A stretch of DNA of 64,000 nt from Polyangia bacterium (GTDB lineage Bacteria > Myxococcota_A > Polyangia > Fen-1088): contig DATATI010000079.1 of assembly GCA_036268875.1 (NCBI GenBank), positions 204,618-268,617 of the forward strand, read 5' to 3'. Of this stretch, positions 56,064 through 64,000 are shown in pieces. Each line of letters starts with the position of its first letter. Within the stretch, counting starts at the first letter, position 1. Under the pieces are notes generated by a model. The model was not told the DNA's origin. It ran no database searches and saw only the letters and a program-made list of their open reading frames with translations. Both the position numbers and the translations under genes were made by a program.

Positions 56064-56945
56064 ATGCTCGCGGGCGTTCTCTTCGGTCTGGGGGCCAGCG
56101 CGTGCTGGGCGCTGGCCAACGTGGTGGTGGCGCGCAGCGCCCGGCGGGTGGGCGCGGTGCGGGCCTTGCTGTGGGCGCAGCTGGTGGGCATCGCCCTGCT
56201 GGCCGAGCTGGCGATCTACAAAGACCTGCGCCCGGCGCCGATCAACAGCACGCACCTGATATGGATCGCCGTGGCGGGCGCGGCGGCGCTGCTGGCCTAC
56301 GGTTGTTTGTTCTATGCCCTGCAACACGGCCGGCTGACCATCGCCGTGCCGATCATGTCCAGCTGGGCGGTGCTGTCGTCGGCGATCTCCGTGCTGGGGT
56401 TCGGCGAGCGTCTGCGCGGCGGGCAGCTGGCGGGAACGGCGCTGGTGGTGGTGGGCGTGCTGCTGGTATCGCGTCACGCGCAGGGCGAGCCGCCGTCGGG
56501 AAACGCCGCCGCGCCGCCACCGACCGGCCGCCGACCGCGCTGGGTGATCGCCTCGGTGGGCACGGCGATCGGTTTCGGCGTGCTCATCCCGGCGATGCAG
56601 GTGCTGGCGCCGGCCACCGGACGCTTGGGCGTGGTGTGCGTGGTCTATGCGGCGGACATCGTGCTGGGGTTGCCGCTGGCCTTGTTTTTTCGCGTGTCGC
56701 TGCGGCCGCCGCCGCTGGATGCCTGGGGCGTGGTTGCGCTGGCCGGGATCTTCGAGACCGCAGGCTTTGTCTGCATCGCCCTGGGCGCCCTTTACGCGCC
56801 GCTGGCGATCGTCTCGCCTCTGTCCAGTCTGGCGGCGGCGATGACCTTCCTGTTCGCCTGGCTGGTGCTGCGCGAACGCCCGGCGCGTCCGGCCGCCGTC
56901 GGCGCGGCGCTGGCGGCGATCGGCGTGCTGATCCTGGCGCTTTGA
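56064..56945 (+). CDS. EamA/DMT-family transporter
   Basis: A 293-residue membrane protein with ten predicted helices in two EamA repeats. It begins [20 protein letters not shown] and its second repeat ends [10 protein letters not shown]. Drug/metabolite transporters export small solutes or carry nucleotide sugars and lipids; the substrate is unknown. ATG 56064. A TTGACA is present near its stop (56942-56947), upstream of ettA, although spacing to the ettA TAGACT box is too long to form one promoter. Confidence 0.82.
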   Translation: MLAGVLFGLGASACWALANVVVARSARRVGAVRALLWAQLVGIALLAELAIYKDLRPAPINSTHLIWIAVAGAAALLAYGCLFYALQHGRLTIAVPIMSSWAVLSSAISVLGFGERLRGGQLAGTALVVVGVLLVSRHAQGEPPSGNAAAPPPTGRRPRWVIASVGTAIGFGVLIPAMQVLAPATGRLGVVCVVYAADIVLGLPLALFFRVSLRPPPLDAWGVVALAGIFETAGFVCIALGALYAPLAIVSPLSSLAAAMTFLFAWLVLRERPARPAAVGAALAAIGVLILAL

Positions 56946-56981
56946 CAGCCCGGTGAGGGCGTCGCGCGCGCGCGGATGCGG

Positions 56982-56987
56982 TAGACT
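56982..56987 (+). promoter_or_regulatory. TAGACT box before ettA
   Basis: TAGACT ends 10 bases before ATG 56998 with no Shine-Dalgarno, fitting a leaderless or 0-4 base leader transcript. The same box TAGACTCCG occurs upstream of fusA (40768). Confidence 0.4.
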
Positions 56988-56997
56988 CCGCGCCGTC

Positions 56998-58674
<1,677 letters not shown>

Positions 58675-58717
58675 CGGCGGCGCTTTCGGGCGGCGCGCGG
58701 AAAGCCCGAATCTGCGA

Positions 58718-58723
58718 TACAAT
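58718..58723 (+). promoter_or_regulatory. TACAAT box before the small gene at 58733
   Basis: TACAAT ends 9 bases before ATG 58733. It is the best -10 match in the window. No Shine-Dalgarno is present. Confidence 0.45.
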
Positions 58724-58732
58724 ATTTGCGAC

Positions 58733-58936
58733 ATGATTCCATACGAGGATCTCGAGCGCGCTCTGGCCCGTTGGAAATCTCGTGCTCGCGACGGCGCGAC
58801 CCCCGAGCCGACGGGCGAAGTGGAGCAGCTGGGGACGCTGCCTCACAACAACAACGGCCTGCCGCCACCACGCGAACAGACCGGCGAGATCGACATCGGC
58901 GACGAGGTGGTCGAGAGCATCGACGTCCATCAGTAG
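58733..58936 (+). CDS. Small acidic protein, unknown function
   Basis: A 67-residue open frame ([19 protein letters not shown] at the N-terminus, [16 protein letters not shown] at the end), with no signal peptide or recognised motif. The TACAAT box and clean ATG make it credible despite its size. The 22 bases before the OYE stop show it ends just before a convergent gene. Confidence 0.45.
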   Translation: MIPYEDLERALARWKSRARDGATPEPTGEVEQLGTLPHNNNGLPPPREQTGEIDIGDEVVESIDVHQ

Positions 58937-58958
58937 TCGAGCGCGGGATTTTCAGCCG

Positions 58959-60389
58959 TCAGCGCATCCACGGCGGGGCGACGGTCAGGCGAGGGCCGAT
59001 GGCGCCGCTCGGGTGATCCCACAGCTGGCAGGTGACGGGCTGGTGGCGTTGGTCCAGGGCTTCGCAATAGTTGGTCAGGCGGCAGCGACGGATTTCATCG
59101 CCGCGTCCGAGCCGTACTTTTGTGAACCAATCCGGATCAGCCAGGCTCTGGCGCGCCGATGCGATGATGTCGGCGTCACCGCGGGCGAGGGCCGCTTCCG
59201 CCAGCGAGAAGGTGTTGATCCCTCCCGCTGCCACCACCGGCGTTTCATGGCCGGCCGCGCGCACCGCCGCCCGCACGGTCGACGCTGCCTTCAACTGACG
59301 GCCGAACGGTCCGCGGGTGTCCGAAAAAACGGTCGGCATGCACGCTTCCCCGCTGGGGCCGGTGTAGGGATAGGCGGCTTGTCCGACGCGCGGCTGGGCG
59401 GCGTCCTCGAACTTTCCCCCTTGCGACAGCGATAGGTAGTGGGCGCCGGCGCCGGCGAAGGCCACCGCGAAGGCAGCGGCGTCGTCGACGGTGTGGCCGC
59501 CGGCGATCGCCTCGTCTGAAAGGAACCGCACGCCCACCACGAAGTCAGCGCCGGTGGCGGCGCGCGCCGCCTGCAAGACGGCCACCGGCACCCGCTGGCG
59601 ATTGTCGCGCGCGCCGCCGAAGCCGTCGCTGCGCGTGTTCTGCGTCGACAGAAACGATGCCAGCGTGTAGGCGTGGGCGGCGTGAATTTCCACGCCGTCG
59701 AACCCGGCGGCTTGCGCGCGGGCGGCGGCGGCTGCGAACAGCGGCGGCAAGGTCTGCGGCAGCGCGCGCACGCTCGCCTCGTCGGTGTCGGTCACGCGCT
59801 GGCGCAGGCCCATGGTCAGCGCCTCCCACTCGCGCCCGGTCAGCGCCGCCCGTTGCAGCGCGGCGGGCAAGGCGGACAGCGCGCGGCGGATTCGATCATC
59901 GGCGGCGGTCGCCATCGTCGGGTCGCTGGTCAGTGCGGCCAGCGCCCGGCGGTGGTCGTCCGTGACGGCCAGAAATTCGGCGAAAAACCGCGCCGGATCG
60001 GGCCGCCGTTTGATGGTCAGAAAATCCAGCAATTGAATGAAGACCAGGGTCTGTCCGCCGCTGCGCCGGCGAATCTCGTCGCAAAGCGCCCGGAGCCCGG
60101 GGACAAAACGATCGTCACCAATGCGCAGCAGCGGGCCGCTGGGCACGTCACGAATCCCCGTTGCTTCCACCACCAGCACGCCCGGTTGTCCCTCGGCGAA
60201 GCGTCTGTACCATTGCAACAGGGCAGGCGTCACCAGGCCATCGTCGCTGGCTCGCCAGGGAACCATCGCCGGCACCCAGGTGCGCGTGCGGGCCTGGCGC
60301 CCGCCGATCCGCACCGGCGAGAACAGGCGGGCGCGCGCCGCCTCCGCCGCCGACGGCCAGGCCTCGTCGGGCAGGGCGTGCTTGATCAT
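58959..60389 (-). CDS. NADH:flavin oxidoreductase (Old Yellow Enzyme family)
   Basis: A 476-residue FMN-dependent (beta/alpha)8-barrel enzyme. The family motif GFDGVEIHAAHAY and FLSTQNTRSDGFGG, VVAAGGINT and an FMN-binding region ending ADIIASARQSLADPDW are present. These enzymes reduce activated C=C bonds of enones or unsaturated aldehydes. At about 476 residues it is longer than typical OYEs (about 360), with an inserted helical segment (about 130-190). ATG 60389. It follows the barrel gene (12-base gap) in the same minus-strand run. Confidence 0.85.
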   Translation of the reverse strand: MIKHALPDEAWPSAAEAARARLFSPVRIGGRQARTRTWVPAMVPWRASDDGLVTPALLQWYRRFAEGQPGVLVVEATGIRDVPSGPLLRIGDDRFVPGLRALCDEIRRRSGGQTLVFIQLLDFLTIKRRPDPARFFAEFLAVTDDHRRALAALTSDPTMATAADDRIRRALSALPAALQRAALTGREWEALTMGLRQRVTDTDEASVRALPQTLPPLFAAAAARAQAAGFDGVEIHAAHAYTLASFLSTQNTRSDGFGGARDNRQRVPVAVLQAARAATGADFVVGVRFLSDEAIAGGHTVDDAAAFAVAFAGAGAHYLSLSQGGKFEDAAQPRVGQAAYPYTGPSGEACMPTVFSDTRGPFGRQLKAASTVRAAVRAAGHETPVVAAGGINTFSLAEAALARGDADIIASARQSLADPDWFTKVRLGRGDEIRRCRLTNYCEALDQRHQPVTCQLWDHPSGAIGPRLTVAPPWMR

Positions 60390-60401
60390 CCGCCTGCGGT
60401 T

Positions 60402-60932
60402 CTAGAAATAAAAGCGCACGCCCAGCGCGCCTTCCAGATCGAAATCCAGCGGCAGGAGCAGCAGCACTGGGGCGACTTCGAAATAGATCTCCAGAAAGCC
60501 GGGGTTGCGGAACATGCCGTCCAATCCGATTGGCATGCGCGCGCCCAGATCAAAGTCGTGCTCGTACCGGTTGTTGTCGCTGAACGAATAAATGCGGCCG
60601 CCCGCGCCGATGTGCCAGTCCAGCTGGAACGGGCCTTTGACCAGGTTCGATTGCCACAAGTAATCCGCGTTGAAGCTGAACTCGCGGTAGGCATAGTCGC
60701 AGTGGATGCCGTCGACGTCGCAGTGCTGCAGTCCGTAGTGCTGAAAGCCCAGGCCGAAATCGACGGCGTTGGTGGGGCTGACCCACAGCTTGGCCACCAG
60801 GCCCGTCGGATCGCCCACCGCCAACCCCAGGCCGAACCGGCGCGAGTAGCCGACCTCGGTGGCGCGCGCTGCGGGGGCAGCGGCGACGCCGAGGAGGGCG
60901 ACGACAAATGCGGTCACAACGGAGCGTTTCAT
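60402..60932 (-). CDS. Small outer-membrane beta-barrel protein
   Basis: A 176-residue protein with a signal peptide (MKRSVVTAFVVALLGVAAAP, ending ARA) and about eight alternating strands ending in aromatic residues (GVRFYF), a final-strand signature of outer-membrane barrels. It has internal Cys-Asp-Cys segments (HCDVDGIHCDY). No specific family is recognised. ATG 60932 has a TACTAT box 7 bases upstream. It diverges from the L,D-transpeptidase gene. Confidence 0.65.
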   Translation of the reverse strand: MKRSVVTAFVVALLGVAAAPAARATEVGYSRRFGLGLAVGDPTGLVAKLWVSPTNAVDFGLGFQHYGLQHCDVDGIHCDYAYREFSFNADYLWQSNLVKGPFQLDWHIGAGGRIYSFSDNNRYEHDFDLGARMPIGLDGMFRNPGFLEIYFEVAPVLLLLPLDFDLEGALGVRFYF

Positions 60933-60939
60933 GGGCGAT

Positions 60940-60967
60940 ATAGTACGGACGGTTTGCAGAGAGACAA
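60940..60967 (-). promoter_or_regulatory. Promoter of the small barrel gene, leaderless type
   Basis: On the minus strand TTGTCT (-35) and TACTAT (-10) with a 16-base spacer; the -10 ends 7 bases before the ATG. This gives a transcription start at about the ATG. Confidence 0.5.
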
Positions 60968-61006
60968 CAGGCTCGGACAGATTTGCGGCGGCGATCGGCG
61001 GACAAT

Positions 61007-63127
61007 ATGAGGAACGTCGTGAATCGCTTTCGACCGGGCGCGGCCGGCGTGGGCGCGGTTTTTGCCTTGTTTTTGGGCGTTTCCAGCGCTTGCCGGCGCG
61101 CCGATGATCGACGGCCGGCTGGTGGACCGCCGGCGGCCGCGACGCCCGCCAAAACGCCGGCCGCCAAAGTGGGGGCGCCCACCGCTTCGTATTTTCCGCC
61201 GCTGCCAGCGGCCTCTGACGCCGATCTGCTGCCGCCCGCCGCCGGTTTGCCGATCGACCGTCGGGCGGTTCAGGTGGTCGCCGGCAAGGAGCGCATCGTC
61301 GATGCTGGGCAGGCGGCCGCCGCCGGGCTGACCGTCGTCGATCTGTCCGACGGGTGGGCACCGGCGGTGTTTGCCGACGGCACCGCGCCCGACGGCAGCT
61401 TGCTGCCCAATCGCTATCGGGCGGTGTTCACCGGTCTGGCGGCGAACCGCACCGACGGTGATGGCCAGCCATTGGCGCCGGGCGAGAAAAATTATCTCGA
61501 GCTTTACGGCATCCCGCCCACGCTGTCGGTGCTGCGCGAACGATTTTTGGCCGACGCCGACCGGACCTGCGATCCGACCTTCAACCTGGGTGCGCTGCTT
61601 GCCGTCGACGCCATCGAAACCTGGGGCGCCACCACCGAGCAGAAGGAATTGAACAAGCAACACTTCCGCGCCCAGCGTCTGGAGACGGCGCGCGCGCAGG
61701 CCGACGCCGAATCGCTGGAGGCGCTGGCAGCGGCGGATCCGCGTTATGCCAGGGACGTCAAAGCCCAGCGGCGCGCCGAGGCCGAGCACGCCTCGTTCGC
61801 CGAGGTGGAGAAGCGCCTGGCCTGCGAGGGGCTTTTGGATCTGGGCAAGCACAAGGCCGGGCACTACGACAGCGTGATGCGGCTGGCGATGTTCGATTTT
61901 CAGCAGAAGCACACGGTGATCGATCAGGCGGACATCAAGCGATCGACGCTGGAGGCGCTGTCCCGCCCGCTGCTGGTCAATGACTATGCGGCCCTGCGCC
62001 GGGTGCTGGGCGAGCGCGCGGCGCACGCTGGCGCGATCATCGAAGACGGATCGTCGTCGACGGCTGGCAATGCGCCGGCCACGTACCTGGGCGCGGACGG
62101 CGCCCGCCACGCGGTGCCGGATCTGGTCAACCAGGCCACCGATTCGCTGATGGCACGACTGGGATTGGCCACGCCGGAGGACGCCCTCGACTTCTTTCGC
62201 CGGCATCCGGCGGCGGATTTTCGCTGGCTGCGCGCGGTGGCGCGTTTTCCGCCGCTGCCCGAGTACTACGGCGCCGAGATGAACCTGTCGGCCGAAATAG
62301 ACCGCGGCGATATCTGGTACGACTTTCCGTTCAACGACGCGGGCGTGCGTCAGCCGCAACCGCGCGAGCGTTTTCCTTCCTTCACGTTGTACGTCAAATG
62401 GCGCGGCGAGCGCGTGCCGTTGGTCCACTGGCGCACCACCATCGGCGGCTGGCGATCGGAGCTCGGCTCTGACGGGCAGGAGTATTACCGGTACAAAGAT
62501 TCGGACGTCGGCCCGCGGGTGTGGCGGCACATCGTGGCGGCGCCGGTGTGGATCCCGCCGCCGTCGTCGCCTGTCGGATCGATGGTGAAAGAGAAGAAGG
62601 TGAACGGCGCCTTCGTGAAAGTGACCAACTACGACGAGACCGGGCCCGGTTATCTGTCGGCGTACGGCCTGGCGGCGGCCATTCACGAGCAGATGCACAA
62701 AGGCCCGGACGGCGTCACCTATTTCGACAACGGCATCCGCACGCACGGCTCGTTCGATTACATGTCGCTGCGCGGGCGCTTTTCGCACGGCTGCCATCGT
62801 CTCTACAACAACCTGGCGGTGCGGCTGTTCTCGTTCGTGCTCAAGCACCGGCGGGTGCGCACGCTGGGGCCGATCGCTCTCGGTTTTCGGCGGACATTTT
62901 TCTGGAAAGGGGAGGCGTTCGAGATGCGCTTGCCCAGCCGCGGTTTCTATTTCGAGCTGACGCCGCCGCTGCCGATTGAGACGCTGGAAGGGCGGGTGAG
63001 AGGCCAGCAGCCCAAACCGCTGACCGGTTACCTGCGCAAGCCCGGCGTGAAGTATGCCGGCGCGGCGCCGCCCGCGGTTTCCAATTCACCCGAGAGCAAG
63101 GCGGCGGGCGGCGGGGAGGCGCCGTGA
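61007..63127 (+). CDS. L,D-transpeptidase-like lipoprotein
   Basis: A 706-residue lipoprotein (signal ending GVSSAC29). The YkuD L,D-transpeptidase motif is present near residues 570-600: RTHGSFDYMS and SHGCHRLYNN with catalytic Cys596. The residue after Cys is His where most members have Ile or Val. A long N-terminal region (about 30-560) with an Ala/Pro-rich start and helical segments has no recognised domain except a fold before the catalytic part. It would cross-link meso-DAP residues in peptidoglycan, possibly attaching proteins. ATG 61007. The stop overlaps the next gene's GTG. Confidence 0.75.
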   Translation: MRNVVNRFRPGAAGVGAVFALFLGVSSACRRADDRRPAGGPPAAATPAKTPAAKVGAPTASYFPPLPAASDADLLPPAAGLPIDRRAVQVVAGKERIVDAGQAAAAGLTVVDLSDGWAPAVFADGTAPDGSLLPNRYRAVFTGLAANRTDGDGQPLAPGEKNYLELYGIPPTLSVLRERFLADADRTCDPTFNLGALLAVDAIETWGATTEQKELNKQHFRAQRLETARAQADAESLEALAAADPRYARDVKAQRRAEAEHASFAEVEKRLACEGLLDLGKHKAGHYDSVMRLAMFDFQQKHTVIDQADIKRSTLEALSRPLLVNDYAALRRVLGERAAHAGAIIEDGSSSTAGNAPATYLGADGARHAVPDLVNQATDSLMARLGLATPEDALDFFRRHPAADFRWLRAVARFPPLPEYYGAEMNLSAEIDRGDIWYDFPFNDAGVRQPQPRERFPSFTLYVKWRGERVPLVHWRTTIGGWRSELGSDGQEYYRYKDSDVGPRVWRHIVAAPVWIPPPSSPVGSMVKEKKVNGAFVKVTNYDETGPGYLSAYGLAAAIHEQMHKGPDGVTYFDNGIRTHGSFDYMSLRGRFSHGCHRLYNNLAVRLFSFVLKHRRVRTLGPIALGFRRTFFWKGEAFEMRLPSRGFYFELTPPLPIETLEGRVRGQQPKPLTGYLRKPGVKYAGAAPPAVSNSPESKAAGGGEAP

Positions 63128-63651
63128 AGGCGACATTTCGCCGGCCTTTGGGCCGGTTTTTGTCGATCGCCGCGCTGGCCGTGGTGGGCGCCGCCTGCCA
63201 GCGCGCGGCGCCACCGACGACGAATCGATCATTGGCAGCGGCGCCGCCACCTCCGGTGCCGATCAGCGCGCCACCCACGCCGGCCGCGCCTGCTACGGAA
63301 ACTGATTCGCCGCTGGTCGCCGAGCCGAGCGATCGCGATCCGCGTTCGCAGACAGTGACGATCAAGGTGTTGGTCGACGCCAAACGAAAAGCGCACGTTT
63401 TTTGGGGACGCAAAGATCTCGGCGAGGCGCCGCTCGAGTTGCAGCGCCCGCGCGACAGCGGCCCGATGGACCTGGTGGTCAGCGCGCCGGGGTTTCTGCC
63501 GCTGCACACGCGGGTTTTCACCGACCGCGACGACAAGCTGTTTTTGCGGCTTTTTTCCCTGGAAGAGGCGCCGCAGATGCTGGGATACGCGTCGGCCGCC
63601 GCCGCCGATCGCGCCCTCGATCGCGATCATCCGCAACGTCGATCACCCTGA
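63124..63651 (+). CDS. PEGA-like lipoprotein
   Basis: A 175-residue lipoprotein with signal VVGAAC25, an Ala/Pro-rich linker and a C-terminal beta domain (VTIKVLVDAKRKAHVFWGRK, LGEAPLELQRP, MDLVVSAPGFLPLHT) that resembles PEGA/carboxypeptidase-regulatory-like strands found in bacterial surface proteins. The GTG start overlaps the L,D-transpeptidase stop (GTGA), so the two are probably one operon; it may support envelope attachment of the transpeptidase. Function unknown. Confidence 0.6.
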   Translation: MKATFRRPLGRFLSIAALAVVGAACQRAAPPTTNRSLAAAPPPPVPISAPPTPAAPATETDSPLVAEPSDRDPRSQTVTIKVLVDAKRKAHVFWGRKDLGEAPLELQRPRDSGPMDLVVSAPGFLPLHTRVFTDRDDKLFLRLFSLEEAPQMLGYASAAAADRALDRDHPQRRSP

Positions 63652-63797
63652 ACGCGGCGCAAAATCCAGCCTTTTTCTCGGTGGCGGCGCACGCTCTCGT
63701 CGAGAAACCCGTCGTTTTTGCTTCCAAGTTGATCTCATCTCCCGTAGATTCCCGGCAACTTTTTGATCCCGGCACGTCCGGAAAAGGGAGAGAAGGC

Positions 63798-64000
63798 ATG
63801 GCCAAGCTACTTTCGAAGTCCGAGCTCATTCAGAAACTCGCCGAGGAGCACGCCGATAAATTGACCCGCAAGGACGTCAAGGGTGTCCTCGAGACGCTGG
63901 CTCAGGTGGGGTACAAGGAGCTCAAGAAGACCGGCACTTTCCTGGTCCCCGGTCTGGCGAAGTTCGTCGTCATCAAGAAGCCGGCGACCAAGGCCCGCAA
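63798..64000 (+). CDS. HU-family DNA-binding protein, 3'-truncated by window end
   Basis: The first 67 residues of a histone-like protein (KLLSKSELIQKLAEEHADKL, LKKTGTFLVPGLAKFVVIKK), closely similar to the HU-like protein at 38366. The frame runs off the window. The ATG has an AAGGGAGAG ribosome-binding site. It is a paralogue within the same 64 kb. Confidence 0.88.
   Translation, partial: MAKLLSKSELIQKLAEEHADKLTRKDVKGVLETLAQVGYKELKKTGTFLVPGLAKFVVIKKPATKAR

Noticed and set aside
56942..56947. TTGACA as -35 of the ettA promoter
   Set aside because: It is 34 bases from the TAGACT box, far too long for a sigma-70 promoter.
59673..61010. 445-codon plus-strand open frame opposite the OYE and barrel genes
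   Set aside because: Composition typical of reverse-complement GC-rich coding DNA, and the minus-strand genes have full family motifs.
60929..62848. Long minus-strand open frame opposite the L,D-transpeptidase gene
   Set aside because: Same shadow effect, and it contains no recognisable domain.

Overview
This 64 kb window is high-GC chromosomal DNA, densely packed, with many GTG/TTG starts and 1-4 base start/stop overlaps. It carries an intact mglB-mglA gliding polarity pair, a FrzS-like pseudo-receiver/coiled-coil protein, an ElbD-like ether-lipid enzyme and an EF-G resembling the mitochondrial EFG1 lineage. Together these point to a Myxococcota (deltaproteobacterial) genome. I see no rRNA, tRNA, CRISPR array, insertion sequence or prophage.

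Layout. 0-4 kb: a divergent RND/MMPL exporter and a one-POTRA outer-membrane barrel. 4.1-8.3 kb: a tight operon of HAD phosphatase, nucleotidyltransferase, CysQ/IMPase-like phosphatase, P-loop kinase and CDP-alcohol phosphatidyltransferase, most likely making a CDP-polyol (perhaps CDP-inositol) derived phosphodiester or lipid. 8.3-12.6 kb: secA behind a strong hairpin, then a lipoprotein. 12.6-18.3 kb: a SigR-like ECF sigma factor with a membrane-anchored zinc anti-sigma factor and a SigR-type promoter, the FrzS-like protein, and hflX. 18.3-22.4 kb (minus): PAP2 phosphatase, RlmI-like methyltransferase, a zinc-ribbon protein and an acyl-CoA mutase large subunit with isobutyryl-CoA-type active-site residues. 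22.4-29.2 kb: gph, then a minus-strand clpB-dnaJ-lon proteostasis run.

29.3-33.3 kb (plus): dnaX-ybaB-recR-mglB-mglA. 33.3-40.7 kb: a subtilase with a C-terminal membrane domain, a TPR/beta-barrel protein, a PduO adenosyltransferase and a HAD gene divergent around a palindromic TATATA, an HU-like gene with a clear promoter, an orphan Dam methylase with an intrinsic terminator downstream, and an FKBP lipoprotein. 40.8-43.4 kb: fusA. 43.7-53.7 kb: a methyltransferase, then an elb-like lipid cluster of HAD-IB phosphatase, LarA-like protein, metallophosphoesterase, a 1509-residue reductase/AMP-ligase/ACP/acyltransferase fusion, and an extended SDR. 53.7-64 kb: APC permease, lipid kinase, EamA transporter, ettA, an OYE-family oxidoreductase, an L,D-transpeptidase lipoprotein, and a second HU-like gene cut by the window end.

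Themes: envelope lipid chemistry (two separate lipid or phosphodiester loci plus lipid kinase, PAP2 and MMPL), cell polarity and motility, proteostasis and translation. Several genes (RND exporter, dnaX, 43681, 44861, ettA, 60932, 58733) have a TANNNT box a few bases before the start codon and no Shine-Dalgarno, suggesting leaderless transcripts. All family calls come from reading the sequence and recalled family knowledge; no search was run.
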